This document shows positions 1 to 8,122 of a stretch of 64,000 nucleotides of DNA, piece by piece (the stretch's first letter is position 1; each line of letters begins with the position of its first letter). The position numbers and the translations under genes were made by a program. The notes under the pieces were generated by a model. The model did no database searches. It was not told the origin of the DNA and saw only the letters and a program-made list of their open reading frames with translations. Where the stretch lies: the NCBI GenBank assembly GCA_964250755.1, contig CAXUHB010000002.1, forward strand, positions 124,001 to 188,000, read 5' to 3'. Source of the DNA: DASWOJ01 sp964250755 (GTDB taxonomy: Bacteria > Pseudomonadota > Alphaproteobacteria > Acetobacterales > Acetobacteraceae).

Positions 1-1
1 G

Positions 2-262
2 GACCCGGTGCGCGGGGAAGAATATCAGCGCCTCGTGCTGGGCCGGGTGATGACGCCGATGGGGGCGGGCGGCTACCTGGCGACCGGGATGGGCGCGGGG
101 CTGGGAGCCAAGGGAACTGGGCCGTATGCCGCTTGGCCACCGCCGAACACGCACTATGCGGCGATCCCTCCCATGAGCTTCTCGTTCGGCGCCTTCACCG
201 GCGGGGTCGGCCCGGCGTCGGTGCTGATCAATCCGCTGGGGCCGGTGGGTCGGCGGCGGTAG
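2..262 (+). CDS. C-terminal end of an unknown protein (partial)
   Basis: The reading frame is open from the first bases of the window and stops at 260-262, so only the last ~86 residues are visible. It is rich in Gly, Pro and Ala (a run of GAG/GTG-type glycine pairs, then WPPPNTHYAAIPP) and ends in PVGRRR. A GTG at position 8 could be a start, but the frame continues upstream of it and the protein is more likely truncated by the window edge. No domain is recognisable. Composition suggests a disordered or structural C-terminal tail. Confidence 0.5.
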   Translation, partial: DPVRGEEYQRLVLGRVMTPMGAGGYLATGMGAGLGAKGTGPYAAWPPPNTHYAAIPPMSFSFGAFTGGVGPASVLINPLGPVGRRR

Positions 263-369
263 GCGCGCCGCCGACCCCTGCGCAGCACGCGCGGAAAAAG
301 ACGGACAGGACCGCGCAGACATCATAGGCTTCGCCGACCGGGACAACCGGACGCGTGGGAGGGCTGGTG

Positions 370-1572
370 ATGATGGATATGAACAGGCGCGCAGCCCTGC
401 GTGCGGCGGGGTGGGCCGGTGCCGGGCTGCTGGCCGATGCAGCGTGTGCGCAGACAGTGGAAATGCCGTTCGGGAACGGAGTTCGCCCCCTGGTGGCCTA
501 TCCGGACAAGCGGCCGATGATCCGCCTGACCAGCCGCCCACCGCAGCTTGAGACGCCGTTTGCGGTTTTCGACGAGGGGCTGCTGACGCCGAACGATGCC
601 TTCTACGTCCGCTATCATCTGGCCGACCTGCCGCTGGACAGCATAGACCCCGGGACCTTCCGGCTGGACGTGAAGGGCCTTGTCACGACGCCGCTGTCCC
701 TTGGTTTGGATGAGTTGAGGCGCATGGGCGCGGTGGATCTTGTGGCGGTCAGCCAGTGCTCCGGCAACGGACGCGGCTTCTTCGAGCCGCGGGTGGCCGG
801 CGGCCAGGCAGGCAACGGGCTGATGGGCAACGCGCGCTGGACCGGCGTGCCATTGCGGGCCGTGCTGGACCGCGCGGGCGTGCAGCCCGGCGCCGTCCAG
901 GTCCGCTTCGACGGGCTGGACGGCCCGGTGGGCGACGGAACGCCCGACTTCGCCAAGGCGTTGGACCTGGACCATGCGCGCGACGGGGAGGTGATGCTGG
1001 CCTGGGGCATGAACGGAGCGGAGCTGCCGTTCCTGAACGGCTGGCCGCTGCGGCTCGTGGTGCCGGGCCACTTCGGAACCTACTGGGTCAAGCACCTGAA
1101 CGAGATCACGGTGCTGGACAAGCCGCTGGAGAACTTCTGGATGAAGACGGCATACCGCATCCCGGACAACGGCTGCGCTTGCGTCGCGCCGGGCACGGTC
1201 TCCTCGGCGACGCGCCCCATTGGACGGTTCAAGGTGCGCAGCTTCATCACCTCGGCGGCCGACGGCGTGCGGGTCGCGGCGGGGCGGTCCCTGGCGCTGC
1301 GCGGCATCGCCTTCGACGGCGGCAGCGGCATCCAGGGGGTGCAGGTGTCGTCCGACGGCGGCGCGTCCTGGGCCGACGCGCGGCTGGGCGTGGACCTGGG
1401 CCGCTATTCCTTCCGCGGTTGGGAGATGCCGGTGACGCTGCCGCCGGGCCGCCACGCGCTGAAGGTGCGCGCCAGGTCCAACGCGGGCGAGACTCAACCT
1501 GCCGAGCAGCCGTGGAACCCCGCGGGCTACCTTCGCAACCTGATCGAGACCGTCACCGTGGAGGCCGCATGA
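370..1572 (+). CDS. sorA: sulfite dehydrogenase, molybdopterin catalytic subunit (SorA-like)
   Basis: Sulfite oxidase-family molybdoenzyme of 400 residues that would oxidise sulfite to sulfate in the periplasm. Seen: a twin-arginine leader (MNRRAALRAAGWAGAG followed by ADAACA), then the molybdopterin domain with the Mo-ligand Cys in SQCSGNGRG at about residue 130, the VPGHFGTYWVKHL segment, and a C-terminal Ig-like dimerisation domain with the typical SSDGG and W residues. ATG 370 is preferred to GTG 355 because GGAGG at 357-361 is correctly spaced for it; ATG 379 is also possible. The gene overlaps the next one, a monohaem cytochrome, through ATGA, the SorAB arrangement. A less specific 'molybdopterin-dependent oxidoreductase' call is safer for the substrate. 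Confidence 0.85.
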   Translation: MMDMNRRAALRAAGWAGAGLLADAACAQTVEMPFGNGVRPLVAYPDKRPMIRLTSRPPQLETPFAVFDEGLLTPNDAFYVRYHLADLPLDSIDPGTFRLDVKGLVTTPLSLGLDELRRMGAVDLVAVSQCSGNGRGFFEPRVAGGQAGNGLMGNARWTGVPLRAVLDRAGVQPGAVQVRFDGLDGPVGDGTPDFAKALDLDHARDGEVMLAWGMNGAELPFLNGWPLRLVVPGHFGTYWVKHLNEITVLDKPLENFWMKTAYRIPDNGCACVAPGTVSSATRPIGRFKVRSFITSAADGVRVAAGRSLALRGIAFDGGSGIQGVQVSSDGGASWADARLGVDLGRYSFRGWEMPVTLPPGRHALKVRARSNAGETQPAEQPWNPAGYLRNLIETVTVEAA

Positions 1573-1880
1573 CCCGTTCCGCCGTCATTGCCCTGGCAGC
1601 GCTGCTGCTTGCCGCCAGCGCCCAGGCCGCGCCCCGCACCTACGCCCTGCCGGAGGACGCGGCGCAGCTTGCGCCGGGGCCGCAGCTGGACACGGTGCAG
1701 GGCAACTGCGGCGCCTGCCATTCGGCCGAGTATGTCACGACCCAGCCGCGCACCTTCCGCGATCCCCGCGCGTTCTGGACGTCCGAGGTCGTGAAGATGC
1801 AGAAGGCTTACGGCGCCCCGGTGGCGGACGCGGACGTGCCGGCCATCGTGGACTACCTGGTGGCTGCCTACGGCAAGTAG
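1569..1880 (+). CDS. sorB: sulfite dehydrogenase cytochrome c subunit (SorB-like)
   Basis: Small periplasmic monohaem cytochrome c of 103 residues that would accept electrons from the molybdenum subunit. Seen: Sec signal peptide of ~20 residues (ending ASAQA), one CxxCH haem site (C47-G-A-C50-H51) and a downstream Met in VVKMQKAYGAP suited to be the sixth ligand. The C-terminus (DVPAIVDYLVAAYGK) is the usual class I helix. The start is fixed by ATGA overlap with the sorA stop, so the two are translationally coupled. The pair is self-contained; no other sulfur-oxidation gene is nearby. Confidence 0.85.
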   Translation: MTRSAVIALAALLLAASAQAAPRTYALPEDAAQLAPGPQLDTVQGNCGACHSAEYVTTQPRTFRDPRAFWTSEVVKMQKAYGAPVADADVPAIVDYLVAAYGK

Positions 1881-2080
1881 GCTCAGCCACGTTTCAGGAT
1901 GCGTCGGCCTCAGGCGGGCCGTTACTGCTGCGCGCTGCTGCATGCCCCTGGACTGCCACGCCACTGCGGTCCTCACGACGGCGAAGGCCGGCCGGGTCGG
2001 CGGACAGGTGGCGTCCCGATGCAATCGGAATGGCGGCCGTCACGGGCGCGGCCCGCATCCTGGACGCGGACACCGCCGCG
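1881..2080. other. intergenic stretch without a supported gene
   Basis: About 200 bases between the convergent sorB and the frameshifted minus-strand gene. Open frames exist on both strands, but their translations are Arg/Pro/Ser-rich shadows with no start context, and no hairpin terminator with a T-run was seen. Confidence 0.4.
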
Positions 2081-2573
2081 CTACATCTCCTCGATCGGCG
2101 TGCAGGCGATCTGCACTGGCGAGGCCGCGGCGGCCTGCACGGTGTTCTGGAAGATGCCGCAGTCCAGCAGGTTGCCGGTGCTGCTGAGCCGGGGTGAATA
2201 TACATTGACCAGGAGGTCCAGCCGGCTGCCTTGGACGCGGCTCAACTGCGCGGCGCCGATGGGGAACGGCGGGAAGCTGGCCGTGCCGGGCCGCCCGGCA
2301 ATGGCGGCCCTCCGCATGGCCAGGTTAATCTGCCCCATGTGGTTGGCCTGGCGCCGGGCGGGCCCTGGTGGCGTCGCCGGTGTAAAACGCCACGACCGTG
2401 ATCCCCTCGGACGCAGCGGCCAGGCGCTCCGCCGCCCGGGGCGACAGCGTGACCGCGACCGTGAAGGCCGGCATCGTCCTGCCCCCGGCCGCCTGCGCCG
2501 CGGCAGGCCACTGGGCGGCGCACAGCAGCGCCGCGGCGAGCGCAGGCACGCCCTGAGGCACGGCCCGGGGCAC
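2081..2573 (-). pseudogene. frameshifted gene for a small secreted protein
   Basis: Two minus-strand frames join into one plausible protein. The first starts at GTG 2573 with a clean signal peptide (ALAAALLCAAQWPAAAQA) and continues as AFTVAVTLSPRAAERL...VVAFYTGDATRAR, then would stop at 2325. The other frame carries RRQANHMGQINLAMRRAA... to IACTPIEEM and stops at 2081. They connect if one C of the CCC run near 2365-2370 is removed, giving ~160 residues. Either the gene is inactivated by a one-base insertion or the base is a sequencing error. The product family is not recognised; it looks like a periplasmic all-beta protein with two Cys near the C-terminus. Confidence 0.6.
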
Positions 2574-2590
2574 CAGTCGTGATGCTGTCC

Positions 2591-4237
2591 CTACTCTGCG
2601 TCCTGGAGCGATGCCAGCCTGAAGTCGCGGAACTGCTGGCGCAGCGCCAGCTTGTTCAGCTTGCCCGTGGCGGTGTGCGGCAGGCTGTCCACCACGACAA
2701 CCTCGTCCGGGGTCCACCACTTCGCGACCTGGCCGGCATACAGGCCCAGCAGCGCCTGGGGGTCCACGGTGCGTCCGGGCTTGGGCACCACGATCAGCAG
2801 CGGGCGCTCGTCCCATTTGGGGTGGCGCGCGGCGACGATGGCGGCCTCGCCCACGTCCGGGTGGCCGACGGCGATGTTCTCCAATTGGATCGAGCTGATC
2901 CACTCCCCGCCGGACTTCACGATGTCCTTGGTGCGGTCGGTGATCTCCATCATCCCATGAGGGTCTATGGTCGCCACATCCCCGGTGGCGAACCAGCCCT
3001 CAGCGTCCGTCGCGTCGGCATCCTGGTTCATGTAGCGGCGCACCACCCAGGGGCCGCGCACCTGCAGGTTGCCGTAGGTGGCGCCATCCCAGGGCTGCTC
3101 CGCACCCTGGTCGTCCACGATGCGCATGTCTAGGCCGGGCACGGCGCGGCCCTGCTTGTACTGCAGCCGCTTGCCTTCTGCCGCCGACAGCCCGGCGAAC
3201 TCCGCCTTGGGAGCGTAGAAGGTGCCGAGCGGGCTGGTCTCCGTCATGCCCCAGGCATGGTCCACCTGCACGCCGTACTCCCGCTCGAAGGTGTCAATCA
3301 GCATTGCCGGGCAGGCGGAGCCGCCGCAGACCAGGCGCTTCAAGGTGTCCAGCTTGCCGCCGGTCGCGCGCAGGTGCTGGATCAGCCCCATCCAGACCGT
3401 CGGCACGCCGGCGGACATGGTCACCCGCTCCTCGTTCATCAGCGCGGCGACGCTCGGCCCGTCCAGGTGCCGGCCGGGCATGACCAGGGAGGCCCCGGCC
3501 ATCGGCGCGGCGTAGGGAATGCCCCAGGCGTTGACGTGGAACATCGGCACCACCGGCATGATCCGGTCGGTGCTCCGCAGCCCGAACACGTCCGCGCTGT
3601 TGACGGCGTAGGCGTGGATCAGGGTGCTGCGGTGGCTGTACAGCACGCCCTTGGGCCGGCCGGTGGTGCCGGAGGTGTAGCACAGCGCGCTCGCCAGCGC
3701 CTCGTCCAGCCGCGGCCAGGCGTAATCGCCGTCCCGGGCAGCCAGCAGCGCCTCGTAGCACATCAGGTCCTGGCCCGGCGCCAGCGCCACCTCCGGCATC
3801 GCGTCCTCGTCCGCCAGCATCACCACGGCGCGCACCGCGGCGATGTGCGGGGCGACGGCGGCGACAAGCGCGGCGAAGCTGGTGTCGGCGCACAGCACGA
3901 CGCTGCCAGCGTCGTTCAGGATGTGCGCGATGTCGTCCGGGGCCAGGCGGGGGTTCACGGTGTGGACGATGGCACCCATGCCGGAGACGGCGTAGTACAG
4001 CTCCAGGTGCCGATGGCTGTTCCAGGCCAGCGTCGCCACGCGGTCGGACGGGCCGACGCCCAGGACGTGCAGCGCCTGCGCCAGTTGCCGGGCGCGGTGC
4101 TCGACCTGCTTGTAGGTGGTGCGGTGGGTGGCGCCGTCCCCGGTGCGGGACACGACCTCCGCCGCGCCGTGGTGCCGGGCGGCGTGGGTGATGATGGAGG
4201 AGACGAGCAGCGGCTGCGATTGCATCAGTCCGAGCAT
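2591..4237 (-). CDS. AMP-dependent medium/long-chain acyl-CoA ligase
   Basis: Acyl-CoA synthetase of 548 residues, ANL superfamily, activating a carboxylic acid to its CoA thioester through an acyl-adenylate. Seen: N-terminus MLGLMQSQPLLVSSIITHAARHHG typical of AlkK-type enzymes, P-loop YTSGTTGRPKG at 187-197, the MTETSP motif, the hinge TGDVATIDPHGMMEITDRTKD, and the C-terminal catalytic Lys in TATGKLNK. Length and motif order are complete. It stands alone on the minus strand, divergent from the aromatic operon with ~225 bases between them. Sequence alone cannot give chain length. Confidence 0.9.
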   Translation of the reverse strand: MLGLMQSQPLLVSSIITHAARHHGAAEVVSRTGDGATHRTTYKQVEHRARQLAQALHVLGVGPSDRVATLAWNSHRHLELYYAVSGMGAIVHTVNPRLAPDDIAHILNDAGSVVLCADTSFAALVAAVAPHIAAVRAVVMLADEDAMPEVALAPGQDLMCYEALLAARDGDYAWPRLDEALASALCYTSGTTGRPKGVLYSHRSTLIHAYAVNSADVFGLRSTDRIMPVVPMFHVNAWGIPYAAPMAGASLVMPGRHLDGPSVAALMNEERVTMSAGVPTVWMGLIQHLRATGGKLDTLKRLVCGGSACPAMLIDTFEREYGVQVDHAWGMTETSPLGTFYAPKAEFAGLSAAEGKRLQYKQGRAVPGLDMRIVDDQGAEQPWDGATYGNLQVRGPWVVRRYMNQDADATDAEGWFATGDVATIDPHGMMEITDRTKDIVKSGGEWISSIQLENIAVGHPDVGEAAIVAARHPKWDERPLLIVVPKPGRTVDPQALLGLYAGQVAKWWTPDEVVVVDSLPHTATGKLNKLALRQQFRDFRLASLQDAE

Positions 4238-4407
4238 GGGCGGTGGCTCCTGGCCGGGGCGTTTCCTGTGGGGCCGTCTGGTGCGGCGGTGGGGACAGGA
4301 TGAACCGGGCGGGGCGTGGTGTCATCAGGGCGCCAGCCAAGCAGTGCGCCGCCTTCAAGCTGGGCCCGCCGGGTCCGGGGCTTGTCGGGGCCTTCCCGGG
4401 GCATGCG

Positions 4408-4436
4408 TTGAAACCGTGGCGTGCGTGGCCTAGTCT
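4408..4436 (+). promoter_or_regulatory. sigma70-like promoter of the aromatic catabolic operon
   Basis: TTGAAA at 4408-4413 and TAGTCT at 4431-4436 are separated by 17 bases, placing a start near 4443, about 20 bases before the ATG of the MBL hydrolase. No operator palindrome was obvious around it. Confidence 0.45.
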
Positions 4437-4462
4437 CCTGCGGCACGACCAGGGATTTCCGG

Positions 4463-5437
4463 ATGTCAGGCTTCGCCAGCACCACGGACCTCGCGGACAA
4501 GACCATCAGCTTCGACGAGCTGGCGCCGGGCCTGTTCGGCTATACGGCGGAAGGCGACCCCAACAGCGGCGTCGTCATAGGCGACAACAGCGTGCTGGTG
4601 GTGGACGCGCAGGCAACGCCGCTGATGGCCGCCGACGTGATCGCCCGCATCCGCACCGTGACCGACAAGCCCGTCAAGCATGTGGTGCTGACGCACTACC
4701 ACGCCGTCCGCGTGCTGGGCGCCAGCGGCTACAAGGGCGCCCAGGTCATCGCCTCCGACGTGTGCCGCGACATGACGGTGGAGCGTGGTCAGCAGGACAC
4801 CGACAGCGAGATCGGGCGCTTTCCGCGCCTGTTCCGCGGCAAGGACACCATCCCCGGCCTGACCTGGCCGGACCTGACCTTCCACAAGCGCATGACCCTG
4901 TATCTCGGCAAGCGCGAGGTGCAGATCATCCACATCGGACGCAGCCACACCGCCGGGGACACCGTGGTCTGGCTGCCGCAGGAGCGCGTGCTGTTCAGCG
5001 GCGACGTGGTGGAGTTCGGCGCTACACCCTATTGCGGCGACGCCCACTTCGCCGATTGGCCCACGACGCTTGCCGCCGTGCAGGCCCTGGGGGCGGAGGC
5101 GCTGGTGCCGGGCCGCGGGCGCAGCCTGATGAACCGCCAGGAGTGCGAGGAGGCCATCGAGGGCACGCGCGCCTTCACCTCCGACCTGTTCGGCATCGTC
5201 AAGCGCGCATCGGCGGGCGGCGCCCCGCTCAAGGCCGTTTACGACCAGGCCATGTCCGAGATGCGGCCCAACTACGGCCACTGGGTCATCTTCGAGCACT
5301 GCATGCCCTTCAACGTCACCCGCGCCTGGGACGAGGCGCGCGGCCTGGACCACCCGCGCATCTGGACCGCCGAGCGCGACGTGGAGATGTGGCGCGCGCT
5401 GGAGCAGGGCGCCCCGGTGCCGACCGCGGAGGCCTGA
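4463..5437 (+). CDS. MBL-fold metallo-hydrolase with HYHAV variant metal motif
   Basis: Metallo-beta-lactamase-fold protein of 324 residues, first gene of the operon. The usual HxHxDH motif reads THYHAVR (His78 and His80), so the Asp-His half is missing. Other ligand positions look present: His157/His162 in IIHIGRSHTAGD and Asp181 in FSGDVVEF. I recall the same THYHAVRVLGAS signature in related MBL proteins of aromatic clusters, so it may define a subfamily rather than decay. ATG 4463 is chosen over an upstream ATG at 4421, which would lie ahead of the predicted transcription start. Its stop overlaps the next start (TGATG). The substrate is unknown; a ring-derived ester, lactone or thioester is a guess from context. 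Confidence 0.8.
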   Translation: MSGFASTTDLADKTISFDELAPGLFGYTAEGDPNSGVVIGDNSVLVVDAQATPLMAADVIARIRTVTDKPVKHVVLTHYHAVRVLGASGYKGAQVIASDVCRDMTVERGQQDTDSEIGRFPRLFRGKDTIPGLTWPDLTFHKRMTLYLGKREVQIIHIGRSHTAGDTVVWLPQERVLFSGDVVEFGATPYCGDAHFADWPTTLAAVQALGAEALVPGRGRSLMNRQECEEAIEGTRAFTSDLFGIVKRASAGGAPLKAVYDQAMSEMRPNYGHWVIFEHCMPFNVTRAWDEARGLDHPRIWTAERDVEMWRALEQGAPVPTAEA

Positions 5438-7050
5438 TGCCCTACGACGCCCCCCGCTACGCCCCGGCGCCCCGCGGCAGCGCGGGGGAGAGCCACCCGG
5501 TCGTGGTGGTGGGCGGCGGCTTGGTGGGCCTGACCCTGGCGCTGGACCTGGCGCAGCGCGGCGTGCCCGCTGTCGTGCTGGACGACGACGACACCGTCAG
5601 CACGGGATCTCGCGCCATCTGCTTCGCCCAGCGCACGCTGGAGATATTCGGGCGGCTGGGCCTGGGCGAGCGGATGCTGGCCAAGGGCATCACCTGGAAC
5701 GTCGGCCGGGTGTTCCACGGCGACCGGCAACTATTCGACTTCAACCTGCTGCCGGAGGATGGGCACGAATACCCTGCCTTCATCAACTTGCAGCAGTACT
5801 ACGCCGAGGAATGGCTGGTGGAGGCGTGCCGGGCCACGGGCCTGGTGGACCTGCGCTGGCGTCACAGGGTGGCGTCGGTTGACCCCCGCCCGGACGGCGT
5901 GACGCTGGGCGTGGACACGCCGGATGGCCCGTATGAGCTGCACGCGGACTGGCTGGCTGCGGCCGACGGGGCGCGGTCCCACGTGCGCCGCAGCATGGAC
6001 CTGCCATTTACCGGCAAGGTGTTCCAGGACCGCTTCCTGATCGCCGACGTGACCATGCAGGCGCCCTTCCCGACCGAGCGCTGGTTCTGGTTCGACCCGC
6101 CGTTCCATCGTCACCAATCGGCCTTGCTGCACAAGCAGCCCGACGGGGTGTGGCGCATAGACCTGCAGCTCGGCTGGGACGCCGACCCCGAGCTGGAGCG
6201 CCAGCCGGAGCGCGTCATCCCCCGCGTGCAGGCGATGCTGGGGCCGGACGTGCGGTTCGAGTTGGAGTGGGTCAGCGTCTATACCTTCCGCTGCCGCCGG
6301 CTGGAGCGGTTCGTGCATGGCCGGGTGGTGTTCGTGGGCGACAGCGCGCACCAGGTCAGCCCCTTCGGCGCCCGCGGCGGCAACGGCGGGGTGCAGGACG
6401 CGGACAACCTGGGCTGGAAGCTGGCCGCCGTCGTGCAGGGGCGTGCCCCCGCGGCGCTGGTCGGCACCTACGACGACGAGCGCATCCCGGCGGCCGACGA
6501 GAACATCCTGCACAGCACGCGCGCCACGGACTTCATCACGCCCAAGACCGACGCCGCCCGCGCCTACCGGGACGCCGCGCTGGCCCTGGCCGGACAGCAC
6601 GCCTTTGCGCGGGGGATGGTGAACTCCGGCCGGCTGTCCCGCCCGGCGTCATTGCCGGACAGCCCGTTGAACGCGGGAGGCGACCTGTGGCCCGGCTGCC
6701 TGCCGCCGGGGACGCCGGCGGTGGACGCGCCCGTGATGCGGGGGGACCAGCCGGACTGGCTGCTGCGGCATCTGGGCGGGCCTGGGTTCACATTGCTGGT
6801 ATTTGGGGCCGATACGCCGCCGTTGCCCGGCGTCGCCACTGTGCGGATCGCCCCGGATGCCCTGCACGACGTACGCGGCCTGGTCGCGGCGCGATATGGG
6901 GCGGTGCAGGGTGCGTGCGTGCTGTTTCGGCCGGATCAGCACGTAATTGCGTCGTTCGCTGCATTTAACGCCGGGCGCATCACGGCGGCGCTGCGACGTA
7001 CGGTGATGGGCGATGCCGGCGCCTTGGCGGCATTGCAGGCGGTAGCGTAA
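5437..7050 (+). CDS. FAD-dependent aromatic monooxygenase (MhpA/UbiH-like)
   Basis: Flavoprotein hydroxylase of 537 residues, group A (PHBH fold), expected to hydroxylate an aromatic ring with NAD(P)H and oxygen. Seen: the FAD dinucleotide motif VVVVGGGLVGL at 22-32, the DG-type segment AAADGARSHVRRSM, and the GD motif VVFVGDSAHQVSPFGARGGNGG. A C-terminal thioredoxin-like region as in phenol and 3-hydroxyphenylpropionate hydroxylases is probable (FTLLVFGAD...). It overlaps the MBL gene by one base and lies upstream of hmgA, so it may produce or feed homogentisate, for example from a hydroxyphenylacetate. That substrate is inference from position only. Confidence 0.85.
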   Translation: MPYDAPRYAPAPRGSAGESHPVVVVGGGLVGLTLALDLAQRGVPAVVLDDDDTVSTGSRAICFAQRTLEIFGRLGLGERMLAKGITWNVGRVFHGDRQLFDFNLLPEDGHEYPAFINLQQYYAEEWLVEACRATGLVDLRWRHRVASVDPRPDGVTLGVDTPDGPYELHADWLAAADGARSHVRRSMDLPFTGKVFQDRFLIADVTMQAPFPTERWFWFDPPFHRHQSALLHKQPDGVWRIDLQLGWDADPELERQPERVIPRVQAMLGPDVRFELEWVSVYTFRCRRLERFVHGRVVFVGDSAHQVSPFGARGGNGGVQDADNLGWKLAAVVQGRAPAALVGTYDDERIPAADENILHSTRATDFITPKTDAARAYRDAALALAGQHAFARGMVNSGRLSRPASLPDSPLNAGGDLWPGCLPPGTPAVDAPVMRGDQPDWLLRHLGGPGFTLLVFGADTPPLPGVATVRIAPDALHDVRGLVAARYGAVQGACVLFRPDQHVIASFAAFNAGRITAALRRTVMGDAGALAALQAVA

Positions 7051-7886
7051 TGGCGGCACCCCATTCCACCACTGCCATCGCAATGTCCCGGTTGAGGCCG
7101 CGACAATCCAGGACCGACCACACAGCACTGTCCGGGCTTCCGGCCATAGGCTGCTTCGTTGCCGCTCTCCTCGTGACATCAGAGGTCAACTCTCTCGCCG
7201 TTGCCGCTGATCCGGAATACCGCAGCACCTACGCGCCGCCGGCCTGCCCGAACGAGATCGTGGACGTTTACCTTTCATCCCTGAAGCGGACAGAGGGCCC
7301 TCCAATTCAGGTTTTCCTCAAACCGGGCTCGCCCACAGCTCATCTACGCCTGCCAAGACAAGGCTTACGTGTTGACCTGGAGCCGAGCATCTGGGCCCCG
7401 TTGGCCGACTGCGGCCAGAAGACGTTTGCCGGCTATCATGCAGTCCACTACCGGACCACGGATTTGGCCGGCGGGTTGGATGTTCCTTACGGACATCCAA
7501 GGCTACAGGACCACCGGTACGAGTTCTATGCGCTTGACCCCGATGAGCAACCGCCATCGGGGCAGGCACTGCCCTCAGTTAGAGACGCTGACGACCGGGA
7601 TGGCATGGCCCGGAAAGGGTCCTGGGTGGTAGAGCCGACCGTCCGGGAAGTCGTGAGCGGCAAATTTTGCCTGAACCCGCCCGCACAAGCCGGTCTGTGC
7701 TACGCATACGTCGCAAAGGGTCTGTCTTACAGGACAAACCATGTGATCATGTATGGGCAAGCTTTCATGAGCGCCACTCTTGGGTCACCCCCAGATTGGC
7801 TTTGGACGCAGATCACGGCCGCAGACATTGAAAGCTATTTCGCCTTCATGCGCCGGATCGCCGATCTCGTCGTAGTTGCTCCATGA
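7050..7886 (+). CDS. unknown secreted protein inserted in the aromatic operon
   Basis: A 278-residue protein with a possible leader (IGCFVAALLVTSEVNSLAVAA) after a long basic N-terminus; the true start may be ATG 7083. It contains four mature-region Cys, a segment FYALDPDEQPPSG and a C-terminal helix ESYFAFMRRIADLVVVAP. No family is recognised. It is joined on both sides by overlapping stops and starts (TAATG and ATGA), so it is co-transcribed, yet its base composition is clearly less G+C-rich and its codon use less biased than its neighbours. It separates the monooxygenase from DUF2783, which are normally adjacent as far as I recall. A recent insertion into a conserved operon is likely; a role in ring degradation is not supported. 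Confidence 0.7.
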   Translation: MAAPHSTTAIAMSRLRPRQSRTDHTALSGLPAIGCFVAALLVTSEVNSLAVAADPEYRSTYAPPACPNEIVDVYLSSLKRTEGPPIQVFLKPGSPTAHLRLPRQGLRVDLEPSIWAPLADCGQKTFAGYHAVHYRTTDLAGGLDVPYGHPRLQDHRYEFYALDPDEQPPSGQALPSVRDADDRDGMARKGSWVVEPTVREVVSGKFCLNPPAQAGLCYAYVAKGLSYRTNHVIMYGQAFMSATLGSPPDWLWTQITAADIESYFAFMRRIADLVVVAP

Positions 7887-8122
7887 CCGCCCTGAACCTT
7901 GCCCCCCGCCTATCCGATCCGGACGCCCTGTTCGCCGCACTTGTCGCGGCGCACGAGGGCCTGCCGACCCCCGCGTCCCGCCGGCTGGACGCCAAGCTGG
8001 TGCTGCTGCTGGCCAACCACATCGGCGATGCCGCCGTGGTGCTGGACGCCCTGCGCGTTGCCCAGGCCACCGATGAGCCCACCGACGAACCTACCAATGC
8101 CTCGGCGGAGGACCCCGCATGA
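7883..8122 (+). CDS. DUF2783 domain protein
   Basis: Small cytoplasmic protein of 79 residues: LSDPDALFAALVAAHEGL...RRLDAKLVLLLANHIGD followed by an acidic tail. The LVLLLANHIGD core matches the DUF2783 family as I know it, which accompanies FAD-dependent aromatic hydroxylases and hmgA in proteobacteria. Function is unknown; its all-helical appearance would fit a small accessory or stabilising subunit. It overlaps the preceding stop and the hmgA start through ATGA junctions. Confidence 0.8.
   Translation: MTALNLAPRLSDPDALFAALVAAHEGLPTPASRRLDAKLVLLLANHIGDAAVVLDALRVAQATDEPTDEPTNASAEDPA

Noticed and set aside
322..1497. Long minus-strand frame opposite sorA
   Set aside because: Arg/His/Gln-rich shadow of a high-G+C gene; no start context, and sorA has full family motifs on the other strand. 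Many similar antisense frames in the window were dropped for the same reason.
1894..2205. Possible minus-strand gene just after sorB
   Set aside because: Translation is Arg/Ser/Pro-rich with no domain and overlaps the better-supported frameshifted gene.
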